Part shown: positions 27,026 through 40,061 of the stretch, piece by piece
Numbering within the stretch: position 1 is the stretch's first letter
How the letters are laid out: each line of letters opens with the position of its first letter
Assembly (NCBI GenBank): GCA_034670405.1
Contig: JAXDDX010000122.1
Coordinates: forward strand, 372,001 to 436,000
DNA from: Hoplostethus atlanticus
Taxonomy: Eukaryota; Chordata; Actinopteri; Trachichthyiformes; Trachichthyidae
Length of the DNA: 64,000 bases
Direction of reading: 5' to 3'
The notes under the pieces: model-generated
The model's database searches: none
What the model was told of the DNA's origin: nothing
Seen by the model: only the letters and a program-made list of their open reading frames with translations
Made by a program: the position numbers and the translations under genes

Positions 27026-27082
27026 AATTAGGGTTAGTATAGTATAGTAGTGTGTGTGTGGGTGGGTGTGTGTGTGTGTGTG
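26988..27082. repeat. Compound GT microsatellite with AGTAT motif, two units
   Basis: The block GGGTTAGTATAGTATAGTAG followed by a GT run occurs twice in tandem: GT at 26988-27021, then GT with GGTGGG interruptions at 27050-27082. Confidence 0.9.
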
Positions 27083-27279
27083 CATTAGCAGCATACTGAC
27101 ACTTCCAGCAGGAAACAATATAGTTAAGACATCTGATGACTTCTGTGATCACAGCATTAAGAGTCTATGGTCCAAATCTGACCTGGAAAAGAATGAATTC
27201 ATGTGGATGTCTGAATGGGAAAATAAAAGCATGTTTCGAAGAACGGTGTGATATTTGAAATTAGGATTTCGATCTATAT

Positions 27280-27432
27280 GCGTTTTTGAAAGCTGATACT
27301 GATATTTTTGGATTAAAGCTGCCAATAATCTTTGAATTTGACCATTTTCATGCTGATCAGAAGTATCAGAAGAGGACAACATTGACTGGCTGATATCCGA
27401 TTCTTAATAAAAGGCCAATATGAGCCCAACAC
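27280..27432 (-). repeat. Family A dispersed TIR repeat, copy 5 (internally deleted)
   Basis: Only the outer parts are kept: GATATTTTTGGATTAAAGCT on the left, joined to GACTGGCTGATATCCGATTC and AATAAAAGGCCAATATGAGC on the right. The central GGGACACTAAAACT core is missing. Confidence 0.55.
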
Positions 27433-28225
27433 ATCCATCGACCGTATTTGAAACAATGACAAACCTATCACTTTCAACCCAAAAAGCCACGACTACAACT
27501 AGCAAGCATGTTGCAGCAGGCGAGTCGAAAATAGAAAGGATTCATTCCTCAAAAAGCAACACTCTTCCCTCGTCAAAATCACTTCCCACTAAAATATGTG
27601 AGAGGACACGTCCCGTACTATTTCCTCACTTCAAACATCCTGTCCAAACACGTAGACAACACTCCCAGAAACAGAAACCGTGCGCCGACTGAATCAACAG
27701 CTTCGCCTTTTCGACGGGGCCAGCCGGTGATCAGTGACAAAGACATTAAACGGTATCACCGGTTGAGCAGCAGGTTCCCACCGTGGGGAAAAAGAGGAGA
27801 GGGACGTGGCGGCATAACAATCGGATCCATTTCCCCGTCACACCTCCGCAAGCGGCGAGCGGCGCTGACCCTCTCCATTTGATTTCTCTCTCTATTAGCG
27901 CTCAGGCTTCTTTTCATGTTGTACAATGTTGACAAATCACATTACGGACTTATGTGTTAGCACTGGGGGAAGCGGTATAGATTATTATGACAGGCAGAAC
28001 AGAGGCGGAGAAAGGCCCTGGCAGATCCATGTCCTCTCTTCTCTCGCTATCTCTGCAGTAAACTGTCAACTGAACTGGGCTCTTCATCATCATACCACCC
28101 CCCTAGCTACATTACCATCGGACAGCAGGGAGTAAATAAAGCCACATAGGAGAAAACCTAGGAGGTCTGAGGCTGGGAGAAGGGGAGGGCTGGGGAACAC
28201 AGATCTTTGTTCGATGTGTGAAGTC

Positions 28226-28907
28226 ATGTAGTGGTAAATGAAAAGGAGGGTAAACTACAACCTCCAGTTGGTGATTATCGTAAAGCAAATAACCACCAAC
28301 ATGAACACAAATTAATTATATTTATAGAAAATATTAGTTTATGCTTTTTGCACCTAAAATCTGCGACATGTTCATGTAAATAAATGTCTGTTTTGCTACT
28401 CTCTATCACTGATTGATAAAACACAACAGTGATCAACCTCTAGAAAGTAAGTCCTCTGGAGACAGGAAGTGATGGGTTTTACGTTTCCGGTTTGTTTGGA
28501 ATAAACAGAAGAAGAACTGGGTAGTTAGCATGAACAGCGATTAGCCACCGTGGCTGAACAGACAAAGAAAAGAGCGCCACCTACAGAAACTCAAACTCCA
28601 TCAACAGAAAATCCAAGGAAAAAGACGTCACAGTACTGGACACACTGTTTGATTGACAGGTGATCTCTGGGAAGAGCAGTGAGAAACACCACAGGTATGA
28701 GGCTGAGCACCAAAGATAGAGACTAAATAAAACTCATGGATCTCATGGATTATCACTTTAAAGCACCCAATTCTCACATAACCTAGATCAGTTTGATAAA
28801 ATTTGATGATGTACACTATGAATTTGTGTAAGCCTAGAAATGTGGGTAAACTCCATCCCTGCTAATAAAAAGGGGTCTAAGGTGAGTGGGTCTCCCCTCC
28901 ACCACAT
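28226..28907. mobile_element. Family C element, about 680 bp
   Basis: The left end ATGTAGTGG with a nearby GGGTAAACTACAACCTCCAG is matched in inverse by the right end CCACCACAT. The inner part (about 28490-28690), with TTAGCCACCGTGGCTGAACA and GATTGACAGGTGATCTCTGG, recurs inverted at 53041-53235. The ends recur at 55588-55861 and 60881. It is probably a non-autonomous DNA transposon. Confidence 0.55.
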
Positions 28908-29675
28908 CCCTGCCTGTAGGTGTGAGAAACAAAGAGAGAAGGGGCTTGGGGGGTCAAAAGGGGGAGTGGCTTTTAACAAACGCGACAAAATACAATGCCA
29001 GCGTTTTGAATTGCATTTCATTCAAAAGAGGTTTTGGTCTCCCGCTTGTCAAACCAGTTCCATCAAACTAATCCCAATGTGTCAACGCCTCGGGACCCAA
29101 CAAGTAAATGGAGGAGGAGGCGGCGGCGGAGGGTTCGCTGCTTAAAAAAAGTATTTTGTCTCCTTGCCAAAGTTCCTGCCAACAGTGACGGCATGCTTAT
29201 AGATTCAAACAGTCTTTCTCTCTGGACAATACAGTGTTCAAGACACTCTAAGGACATCTGCTGACATGGCACATATGCAAAGCAACGTGAGGAGTTCATT
29301 TTCCCAAAAGGTTATATATATATATTCATTTTGAAAAAGAAGAAAAATTATTATATGAAGTCATTCTTTAAAATATGGAGGATCCAGTTATCATTTTGTC
29401 AACCAAGGTATTTGTGGCAGATGGGAGGAGGGTGGGGTGAGGCGCTCTTCACTGCCGTCAACGCCGGGGCCGGGTTTATATTGTTGTGATGCAAATAAAA
29501 CGGCCCTGCTGGCCAGTTAACTCTCCTCCTGCCTATGTCTCTGTCTGACACAGACCCCGGTACTGTGGCGAGCCTGCCACAGTATTCAAGTACCAAAATT
29601 CATTTCAGCATTTTAGTTTTGTGCTATACTAAATTATTTTTGTCACTTTTTCAAAAATCTTTTTGTCATCACAAA

Positions 29676-30035
29676 ACATTGGGCCTCATCCAGGAAACGT
29701 ACGTAAGATCAGATTTGATCGTAAAGCGTTCGTACGAACATTGCTACGAACGTAATCTGATTCATCATTTGGTTCGTATCTGAATTTGTTCATCGGTACG
29801 ATCAAAATACAAGATTATCAAACTTGTAATGGGTTGATGACATGGGTACAATTACATAGTTCTACCATCTGATGAAGATGCAGCCTGGGTTTGATCTGTG
29901 TCCAGCTCCAATGCCGACTGGACACCAGTCACTGAGGTCTCTCCTATTATGGAATTAATCCTCTGATCCATGTCGGATAAATACGACAAAGTTACAAATA
30001 ATTTACGGAAAACGTTCGTGAATGAGGCCCAATGT
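29676..30035. mobile_element. MITE, 360 bp
   Basis: The terminal inverted repeats ACATTGGGCCTCAT are perfect and the similarity extends (CAGGAAACG against CACGAACG). The inner sequence has repeated TTCGTACGAAC-type palindromes. No coding frame. The class is not determined. Confidence 0.7.
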
Positions 30036-30066
30036 CTTTCAAGTTTTCTTCTTCAAAAGTACTGTA

Positions 30067-30664
30067 TTAGGGTGACTTCACACCAAGCTTCTTGGAGCGT
30101 TTTTTTGTTTTTTTAACTCTAATTGTTGAATTGGCACCAGATGACCCTAACACTGCAGCATGGTTTGATAGGAGTAATACAACGTAATCCAAACTAACTA
30201 CTGGAAATTATGTCAAAACAGAAGGTTTTATGGGTACAAGGAGACAGTTGTTGATGTGATAGCCAGCAATTCCTCGTGCTTGGAAAGCCTAGCATTGCAC
30301 AATGAAGAGAGAGGTAAAAACCCCTGCAGTCTGGACTGATATTCATATTCAGCTATTTCTTCTCAACTGGTATGAACACCAGAGAAGGGAAATTACAGCA
30401 AAGAGAAGACCAACATGCTGAGATGAAGTTACAGGCTCAGGAATCAGATTTGTTTTGCTTTCTCCCACCACTAAAAGCTCTCCTTGCACGATGACAGGTT
30501 ATCAAAACTCAAGCTGCTTGTGAGTCCACGGGACTTTTCTTTCCAAGCCCCTTGGTTGTGCTTCTACTTGGGCAGTGCGTAACTAAACAAACACAAAATG
30601 CAACAAATTCAACTTTTCCACTCCGGTTCAGGCCAAAGAAAACAAACTCTAGGTGTGATTGCAC
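30067..30664. mobile_element. MITE-like element, about 600 bp
   Basis: The left end AGGGTGACTTCACACCAAGC faces an inverse right end in CTAGGTGTGATTGCACC. A related left-end sequence, AGGGCGTTTTCAAACCTATG, occurs near 32938. Boundaries are approximate and the inverted match is imperfect. Confidence 0.4.
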
Positions 30665-32462
30665 CTTTCATTTCCTTCCAGCGTCTAGTGGGCCGGTCTA
30701 GTGCCTCATCTCTTAGAAAATGCACTTCCGGGTTCAACGGGGATTACTGAGCGAACTAAAGCTGAACATCACAGCTTTTTCTCCTTCATATCAAACGTCT
30801 CCACAGCTCAGTGTCATTGCTGGATACGTTTTGATCCGTGTCGTCATAAAAATGCATTTCAAAAGGACGTAGGAGTTCTTTACAAGCGCGAGGGCTGGTG
30901 ATAAATTTGTCCTTGCCTGTTGAAACATGTAATCTTTAAAAACGATCCCAACGTACCCGGGACATTTTGTGAAGTCTTCGTCGGCCTTTGAAGAAGGAAG
31001 TACGCTGTAAAAAGGTGTCAAGTGAACGGGAGATATTAGGGTGACTGAATATGAGGGCTGGCTTGACTTTGGAGGATGTCTTGACTTTGGCTCAAGCCGG
31101 ATGAAACTGTGAGCCTGTTGCATATGCATGTGCTTATGGAAGCCCATATGCCCGCGCCGTTTTACCAATTCAAATCAGTTCTGTCAACATATATCAAATG
31201 CACTAAGACTGGGAAATGACGAGTTATGGTAGAATCAAACACTGCTAAAAGCGCCACTGCCACCTGTTGAAGAGGTTCTTCTGTTGTTTTTCATGCCCAT
31301 TATCCCTGCAAAGAAAAAAAACTGCCTGTATGCAAACACACAGGAAAATGACTTTCAAATGAATTGGACGAGTTTGTTTGTATTGGTTGCATCTTAACTG
31401 CTTTGATTCATATTTGATTAACGTGGTAAAAATGTTCATTAGAACGAGTCGTAAAGAATTCATTGAATTAAATAAAGTCACTGTACTTAAAAACAGCCTC
31501 ATGTTAACCTGGCACACTAATAAACTGGTTGTTTTATTTTCAGTTCCTCTATGGGTTATTAAACTCTTATTAAACTCTTTCAAAACCCAGTGAATGAACT
31601 CAAAAATGCCCGGTAGTCAAGGTAAAAACAAGGCTGTTTTTCCCAGTTCCTGAAAAGTTCATATTTTGGAGATACAAGATTTCAACCCGACAGCGGCAAT
31701 ATCTTTTTATAGCACAAAAATGAACTCTTGCGGAGCGAAACAGTGCAATGTGATTTTATGGATCTGCACGTGTGAGTGTGTACATGTGCACGTGTTTACA
31801 TTTTCTAATAAGTGCTTCACACACCCATTCACGCATCTTTCAAAAAACCATAAACACACGCTCTTTCTCTCTCTCTTTTTGAGTCTATTTGTGGGTGTAA
31901 TTGGCACATTCACTGGGCAGTAAAAGGCTCTTCTTGCTGCTTGCTGGCTAAAAGCCTACAGCTGTAGAGCATGCTTGGTTGAGTCTATCCAATAGAAGGG
32001 GCTTGCCCCTCACACCGCAGATAACAATGTCTTCGTCATGGAGACAGCAATACAACACAGAAAAAACTATAATCCGCTGCTTAATCCTCCTCAAGTCAAG
32101 ATGTCACAAAAATCGCGCCTATTCTACCATGAATTGGACTATTTTTACATCGCCGCTCTACGCAGTGAGAGGATGTGTGGAATTAAATTCTGCCACATTC
32201 TCAGAAACACTCTGATAGTGATTTCATGTATCTCAACATCATGAGTGCATCTGTCATTAGGGAAGCACAATCTGCACCCCCATAGCCATGTAATAAACAA
32301 TATGATGATGGTTCTTCACTTCTGTGTGTGCCGAACTACCATACTTGTGTACACACTAAACAATTTTGATATGTTCTCTTAATTTCTAGATGTGGTATTT
32401 TACATACAATATGTGTAAATGCCATCTAGGCGCGCCTCCTTTCAACCGAGGCCGTGGCAGGG

Positions 32463-32475
32463 AGGTCAGGGGTCA
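32463..32475 (+). promoter_or_regulatory. Candidate DR1 nuclear receptor element in intron 2
   Basis: The sequence is AGGTCA, one G, GGGTCA: two near-consensus half-sites in direct repeat with 1 bp spacing. DR1 elements are bound by RXR homodimers and by RXR with RAR or PPAR, as well as HNF4 and COUP-TF. It lies about 0.9 kb downstream of exon 2 in gene orientation. Function is not shown by sequence alone. Confidence 0.4.
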
Positions 32476-33304
32476 CGTTAAGCCTTTCAGATGAGGCTTA
32501 TATCGGTGCGTAGCCAGCCTGGGAGTCCATGGAGAACTTAGTTTGACCCAAACCCCAGTGAGTGAGCTGATCACCACCTCCCTCTGGGCCAACAACTCCA
32601 AAGGATTCCTAGCATACCATCGCTTCAATTACAGAGCCGGGGAGCATAGAGGATCGCCGATCAGCTCAAACCCACAGACCGGAGTCTAGCTGTGAGAAAA
32701 CTCCGCCGCCCAGGAAGGAATTATACGTCTGGGGGATAACACAGCGATATAAAATTCCTGAGAAATAAAAAGGTGGTTAATATTCACAAAAATCCAGGGA
32801 GCTGATTGATGTGTTTTGGAAGGGAGAGTGAAGGCTTTTGTGCGTGAAAACAAAAGGCCCCCATGAGGGGAATTTTTGTGAATGCAACGATGTTTGGATC
32901 TTTCAGCGTGGCAAAATGTGTGACGTGTGGTTGGATTAGGGCGTTTTCAAACCTATGGTTCTGTTTGCTTTGGTCTGAATCAAGGGACAAGTTGTTGCTT
33001 TGCTGCATTGCTGCAAGCAAACTGTAATTTATCGATAAAACCCATGTGGGAGCAATCATGTTTCTTTCATAGGTCAGAAAATTGATGCGGGAAAGGGTTT
33101 TCTTCCAGGTAAAACCCATAATTCATAGCGTGTTCAATCCATAATGCACAGTGCATCCTGTAGTTGGACAGGACCACTCCAAGCGGAGCTCCAGGGTCGG
33201 TTCGGAAATGTATCGAAATGTATCGGAAATGTAACAATTCCTCGGGCCCCGTTGGATTGCAAAAGCCCTCCAGGGTCCAATAATAACCATTCAAAACAAA
33301 CTCA

Positions 33305-33550
<246 letters not shown>

Positions 33551-33596
33551 CTAAATGACTAAATTCTTGGAGACTTAATGGAAGCATTTCGGTTAA

Positions 33597-34099
33597 AGGT
33601 GCTACGTGGAGCATTTTAACATCAATAAATCAAAAGCACATTAGTTTTGAGACATTACCGTGACTACCATAAGCACACGAGACCGTCACAGAGAAGATTG
33701 GCAGGCTCTGCACTGCGTTTTACATTGTGTGTAACCGGGTCGGATTTGGCGGGAAATCTACTGAGTTGCTTTATGGCACAAAACAGGAAGAGTGCGCTGT
33801 TCTTCAAATGGAGCTAAAGCTTTCAGAGTTTGAGAGTGTGAAAAATCACTTCCAACACGTTTATCCTGTTCAGTAAAGACGCTAGGGAGGGGATGGCAGC
33901 ATCCTTTTTAAGACAGGAAGCAATGGGGTTTACAACATGGTCTTAATTTGGAGAAACACCAGCACTAACAAAAGATACAGGCTACCAATCGTCTCCACCA
34001 TGGTCTTGTTTGTTTACGGTAATAATACCAAGGTACCAAGGAAGTTTTGATGGTCATATATATATATATTGATGTTTAAAAATGCCACACGTAGCATCT
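33597..34099. mobile_element. TTAA-flanked MITE, about 500 bp
   Basis: The ends AGGTGCTACGTGGAGCATTT and the inverse of AAAATGCCACACGTAGCATC are imperfect inverted repeats. TTAA lies directly outside both ends (33593-33596 and 34100-34103), as expected for piggyBac-type target duplication. It ends only about 90 bp from exon 2 and carries no open transposase frame. Confidence 0.6.
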
Positions 34100-35841
34100 T
34101 TAAGCGAAAATGTCCTCAACTTTTCATCTACCCACAGATCCAACCACCAAAATGCACGGACCCCAGCTGCTTAGAAAATGAAGAGCAGTCTTTCCAGCAT
34201 CTTCCCTGATTAGATTACATTCTTCCGTACTTCATCAGAGTAAACTCAATTACTGATGGTAAGGGACAAGCTCTTATAATCACTCGACCCTCGTCCTTGC
34301 GTGGAATTCCCTGGCGGTTTAATCTAATCTTCCTGTAGATTCACCCTGTGTGACATTTAGCGCATGTAGAACTTGCATTGGGCAAGTTCAGCGGCTCAAG
34401 CGAAGGCTTAAGAGGTCGACGGCGCGCACGTGATCGATGTTATGAGAAAGTGAGATGACCACCAAGGTTAATTGGAATGAGATGATGTAGAAATGTATTG
34501 ATCCTATCACACCCAACAGCATTTGAAGAGCATTTTGGACAGCAAGGAGAAATCTGACTGGATATGCACTGATAACAGCATCATCTCGCTAAAACCTCTG
34601 CGTAACGTTTAAGTGGACGTGCAGAAGACACAGAGCTGGCATGTCACTGAAGTACTCAGCTCTATAAAGCTGACATAATGGTGCTGTGTAAGGATTTAGG
34701 AAGTTTGCTGGTCATTTGAGTGTAAATAAATGTTCATTCCACCTTTCTAGAAACAACTATTTCCTGTAGGCTCAACCTGGCTTCATTGATGAGGACGGAC
34801 GGGCATTTGTTTTCATCTAAGTCAGACCGGTCCTCATCTCATCGCTCCAAATGGTTTCCTTCTGTTCCCAGAAGCAGCTTGCACATGAAGTGGATGTATG
34901 GTGAGAGACCGTGCTGTAGGTATGCCAACGACATGACACAAAAAGCCATCATATAAGGCAGAGTGGGGTAAAATGAGACACTTTGCAACTACAGTAAAAA
35001 AAAAAAAAGGTTTTATTTCACATAACTATGTATACTTAAACTGGGCATCAGTGGAAATTAAAACATTTTCTGTAACCACTATAGTTTTAGAAGTTTGACA
35101 CATTATAAAAAGTTTATCTTTTGGCACAACTTGCCCCAGGGCTAGTGGCACATTTTACCCCACAACTACCGTTTGGACAAAACTGCTTCACGCAGCAACT
35201 CTGACTTAAGCTTATGACCTCATATTACACCTTATAAAGCCTTAAACAAATATATATACAAATATATAATAACCATATCTACTTTCATTTTAACATATCT
35301 ACTTTATGACATGATGAAATCACTTGATATAGCAATTTTTTCTCTACAATGTTCTCCAAGTCCTCCATCACAGATTCAAGGAAATTAATTAATTTAATTA
35401 ATCTGACACGTGATTAATTTTGTGTATGGTTGCCTAGATACAAGGAGCGGCTCGTCTTACCCGCAGGCTCAACTTACCCGATCCTCCCCTATACCTACGC
35501 GAGTGCGACAGGAGAAAACCGCACAACAAAATGAAGGGATTTCATGCAATAAGGTGTTCGCGCGTGATGCTGATGGGGATGTATGACTAGTGGGCCGCAG
35601 AAACAATGTATATTACCCTTCCCCAGGTGGTGCGGCACACTTTAATACACATCTAGAGAAAAAATACTTTTGCTATTGATATGCCTCTGGAGCATTTGTG
35701 ACGCCTCGATAGTTGCACATTGTTGAGAGGCAGTGCCAACATTTCGGCCCGCTGCCTATTTGAAACTCATGGCTGGTTTGGGGAGGCGGTGTGACCACCT
35801 GCAGACAGATGGGAGGCATAAACCTAGATGCATTACACCCC

Positions 35842-35844
<3 letters not shown>

Positions 35845-35882
<38 letters not shown>
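35845..35882. repeat. (GT)19 microsatellite
   Basis: A perfect 38 bp GT run. Confidence 0.95.
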
Positions 35883-35885
<3 letters not shown>

Positions 35886-36249
35886 CTCGATGTATGTCAG
35901 TGTGTGCGCGCCGCCTAGGCCCTATCAGGTGCGAGGGAGCTTTTTTCCATTTTCTGCGTGATTAAGCCTTGAGTCGACTTCCCTGCATGTTAACATATAG
36001 CAGCAGCACCATTAGAGGAATAAAGGCCAGTGACAGACAAGCGCACGGCGAGTCTCGCTTAAGAGCAGGCAGGGGAAAATATGCGGTCGCCGTGGCCGCT
36101 GAACCCTTAGCCTCTGGCTGAACCTGCCGGCGGGGTCAAACAGGAAAGCACACACTCCCCGCTGGAGGCTGCAGCCTGAATGGGGGGAAAGACCAGAGAA
36201 AACAGGCCTCCTGATTTGCCTGGTCCAGGGGGACTGAGCTCATTGACAC

Positions 36250-36582
36250 CAGGGTTAGACCGATATGTCAGACCGATACTATAAAATCTAATATCCACCA
36301 GTCAGTGTCATTCCACCTCTGATATGATGGATATGATGTAGCTTGTTTGATTACATATTTATTGTGTTTCTAGACATTTTGATCAGATTCCACACAAGCA
36401 TGCATGAATATCTTGTATTTATCTTTCAGTGGAAGGTTTTAGGTCTAAATGCTGTTTCAGGGTGTAACACTGAATACTTGTAATTGATATTGTTTATTAT
36501 TGGCACAAATTGGTAGCTTCAATCCAAAAATATCTATATTGGTATCGGCCTTGAAAAACCCATATCAGTAAAACCTTACACA
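36250..36582 (+). repeat. Family A dispersed TIR repeat, copy 6
   Basis: It starts AGGGTTAGACCGATATGTCA, includes AGTCAGTGTCATTCCACCTC and TCTAAATGCTGTTTCAGGGT, and ends near GGTATCGGCCTTGAAAAACC and CATATCAGTAAAACC. The core GTGTCCCAT segment is lost. Confidence 0.6.
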
Positions 36583-38099
36583 TTTTTCCAGCCTAAAAGT
36601 GTTAAGAAGCAGAGTTCCTGTAGGTCAGTTAGAAATAATCTTTTGCCAGTATGGATGCTACGGCATCAACCCGTTCTCTGCCCTCTGTGTCCTTATATTC
36701 AGTTACCCCAGTGTGAAAACCAGTGACATGTAAAGCTCTGAATCTTCCCACATGGTCAAACAGATGGCCGAGGACCTAAAGCAAAATCTGTTTTGCTGTG
36801 CACAGGGGAATTTCACACACTATCACAACGGCATTAGGATTCAGGACAAAAGCTGCTGGCTTCAAATCGTGGCAGGACAGGTGTATACAAAGTCTGAATG
36901 AATACCGCTCATCCCAATTTAAATAGAAAATCTATTACATTTAAATGGATTGAAAATGTATTGAATTAAACCGAACTGGATCAATCAATTCATTAAATCA
37001 ATCCGGCAATTTGATTGGACCAATTTATCTGAATCGACTCAATCAAGTTAAGTCGGGCGCGTGCATCGATTTAAATCAAACCTGACGAATGACGACAGAG
37101 GAAGGGAAAAAGGATAAAGATAGAAAAAGACAGAAAAAAGAGAAAGAGAGAGATGCATTTCCTTGAGATCACTGAGTGTTTGGTCTGCGTTGAGAAAATC
37201 GCTGTGGTGATTTGGGGTGTGGAGCGGCGGGCACGGCCTGGGAGGATTAGGGGAATATTACTCCCAGTCCCCTCCTCCGCTCAGCTGACGCTTCAGCCAG
37301 TCTGGAAGTGGTTTTCCCCTTCCAGGTCCTCTGCAGGAGCACATAGCGCATAGCTCGCATACGCCAGGCCGAGTCAAAGGAAATGGTCAGAGTTCACCCA
37401 GAGTACACCAAATTAGAACCAGCTTTGCGCCGCTCTCGTATACATTTTATTGGGGAGGATATTTAGAAAGCCCCTTAAACACTCGGGGGGGGGGTGGGGG
37501 GGGGAATAACAATGAGAACCAGTCGTTTTGACTTTATGTCTGGTGTAGAAATGGGGTGGGAAGGGCCGGTGGTCTGGTTCTCATCAGGAGAGGGCTTCAG
37601 AAACCAGGGGCGTCGGTTCACTACGATCTAAGCTATGTCTCCGCATTGAATATCATTACCACCAAAACTCACAACCCCACTCATCATTATCGACATACAT
37701 AACTGATTACTGATGACTGACAAGATATTATTATTTGGCCAATGTGATGAATTGTTTTTTGTAGTTCACCCAAGTATCGGCGGCCCTGCATTCTCCCTGA
37801 TGTGTTTTGTAGATACGGCTTCCACGTAGATGTTTTTTCCTTGATCTTTGCTCTTAATTCTAATGCTAAAAACTACAAGATCATATTTGGACTCGCTTAG
37901 GCTAATCAGGCCTAACCTTACCATACCCAATTGATGAGTGATGGAGATTATGGTACTGACTTTTCTTAAATATCGGCCAGTCAGTGTCAAATAAACATTT
38001 TGTTTGCAGATGTAATTTATTCATTTAATTTGTGCAATTGTGTTTTTGTAAATCAACTCTCCGCTGGGTTTCAGTGGAGAGTTTTAGAGTCCCGTGATG

Positions 38100-39277
38100 T
38101 AGGGGTGGGCGGTATAACGGTTGAACCGGTATACCGGTAGAAAAGCTAGCGAACTGTGCGCTGCCATTTAAAGATAATAAACTAGTTTGTGGAAAAAGAC
38201 GATGTGAAAAAGTGAGTAGTGCAACGTAAACTTCGACGTAAACAGACGCATGCTTTCTGAAGATGCATGGTGAAATGGAAGGCAGCGAGCATGATGCGGG
38301 AGCTCCCGTTCCCGATGCAAACAAAGAAGAAGAATTAGTTAGAAAGAAAGGTGCTTCGTCCATCATCTGGACGTGGTTTGGGTTTAAAAAGTAGGACCTT
38401 GAGCAGAAAACTATTATCTGCAAGCAATGTCGAGCAAGAGTTGTTGCCGGCGGTGGTAACACGAGCAATCTCTTTTATCACCTCAAAACAAAACATGTCC
38501 GCGAGTATGAAGAGAGTACTAGGATGCGCGCAGACACAAGCAGTCCCTCCGCAAGTGGTGCTAAACGAAAAACCACAACGCAGATGTCGCTAGCCGAGTC
38601 ATTTTCCAGTGGCGATCCGTATGACGAAAAAAAGCAAGCGGTGGAAGGACATTACACATTCCACAACGGAGTACCTATGTAAGGACATGGTTCCTATACA
38701 AACAGGTTTAAGGCATTGATCAAAACACTGGATCCGAGGTATGTGATGCCTGGTCGAAAACACTTCAGCCAAACTGGAAAAAAGTTTGCATATAATGTGC
38801 TATATGTGCTTTATAATTATTTTCTTGGCATGTTGCCTAACCTTTGAAGTTTTTGTTATATACAGTAGAAGTTATTTGAAGTATTGGAATACTTGAAATT
38901 TACATTTTTATGTTTATTTTTTTTGAAAATATTTCTTTGTATTGTTCAGAACCTATTTTGGAAAAAAGTTTGCATATAAGGTGCTATTTATATTTAATAC
39001 AGTGCAGTTTTGCACAATAAAACATTCATAAACACTTAAGTTCAATGTCAATTTTGTCATAATATACAGATTACAGAATACTAATGGAAGAGCCCAGTAG
39101 AAACCTCATAGTTAACCCCCCGGGAATAAACTGTTACCATCCCAGAGACTTGTACTGCTCCTAAAGCATTTTTTATTATTATTATAAGAAAAACAAATAG
39201 ACTGTGATATATACCGTTACCGTCCAAAATTCTAAATATACCGTGATATAAATTTTAGGCCATACCGCCCACCCCTA
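38100..39277 (+). mobile_element. hAT transposon, 1178 bp, internally deleted
   Basis: The termini are perfect 16 bp inverted repeats TAGGGGTGGGCGGTAT. They are flanked by a perfect 8 bp duplication, CCGTGATG, at 38092-38099 and 39278-39285, the size typical of the hAT superfamily. Inside are remains of a BED-finger transposase and an AT-rich 3' part in which GGAAAAAAGTTTGCATATAA occurs twice (about 38779 and 38959). It is too short to be autonomous. The intact duplication suggests a fairly recent insertion into family A copy 7. Confidence 0.85.
38263..38775 (+). pseudogene. hAT transposase remnant with BED zinc finger
   Basis: From the ATG at 38263 the frame reads MHGEMEGSEHDAG and on to ASSIIWTWFGFKK, then meets a TAG stop at 38392-38394. 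In the same frame it continues DLEQKTIICKQCRARVVAGG, NTSNLFYHLKTKHVREYEES and a Ser/Thr-rich linker, to a TAA at 38680-38682. The W..F, C-x2-C and H-x4-H spacing (CKQC, HLKTKH) is that of a BED zinc finger. A short piece at 38707-38775, FKALIKTLDPRYVMPGRKHF, is a conserved hAT segment found just after the BED and linker region. The whole catalytic part is deleted, so no active transposase can be made. Confidence 0.8.
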
Positions 39278-40061
39278 CCGTGATGGTCTTAAAGCGGTTT
39301 CAGAGGCTTTTCCACCCCGACGAGAATAAAATTATGGGGAGAACATAATAGTTTGCGTGCTAGAGGAAGGGTGTTTGGTTTAGAAGTTCCCAAAGACTCT
39401 TCCCCTTGACCTCCAGGCGACCCCAGGGCGACCGGTGCACGTTGACGTTCACGGCGCTCGCTCACATCTTGACTGTGAGCACAACAGGTGCGAGCCACTT
39501 CAAAGCTCTCCCGAAAACCGTCCGAGAGACGAAGGCGGCCGTAAAAAAAAAAAAAAGCAGAAGACGGGGAAGAAAAGGCGAGGGAGAGGGTGAGGAGGAG
39601 AGGAAGGAAACGTGGGAGAGGATGGGGATCGTGCGGCGGGGAGAGAAACGCGATAGGTTTCTTGTTAATCCTCAGGAATTTGTGGTCTTGAAAGCGAAAC
39701 GCTGGTATGATTTTATATTCCCCTGCCAGCACTTGCAGATGGAACTTGAGTCTGATGTCAGCTCTGTTATAAAACAGTCCAGACTACCAAGTATCAAATG
39801 TGGAGGCTCTGGGTATGGGTGTGCCACCAGGAGGAAGAAAAAAAAAAAAAACAGTCCCAAAGATAATAATGTTTCAGCTGAGGGACACACAGGCTTAACC
39901 GACGAGCGGGAAGAATACCTCTGTAATTATGATTTACTTTCAGGGAGACGGGCTGATAATAAGTTGCACAAACTCGTTTAAAAATATCAGTCAATACCTA
40001 ATAGATAATTACTGTTCAAACCAGGAGGTACAATTTCTCTTCATTCAAGGTAAGTTTGCCA

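Larger units (their letters stand above)
37968..39350 (+). repeat. Family A copy 7, split by a hAT insertion
   Basis: The left part (to 38099) reads TATCGGCCAGTCAGTGTCAA, then GGGTTTCAGTGGAGAGTTTT and AGAGTCCCGTGATG. The right part (from 39278) resumes with CCGTGATGGTCTTAAAGCGG and TTTTCCACCCCGACGAGAAT. Removing the hAT element and one CCGTGATG restores the continuous family core. Confidence 0.7.

Noticed and set aside
39406..39981. A 191-codon open frame on the plus strand
   Set aside because: It opens with TTG and not ATG, is dominated by Lys/Glu/Arg low-complexity sequence from purine runs, overlaps the end of a family A repeat, and shows no domain.
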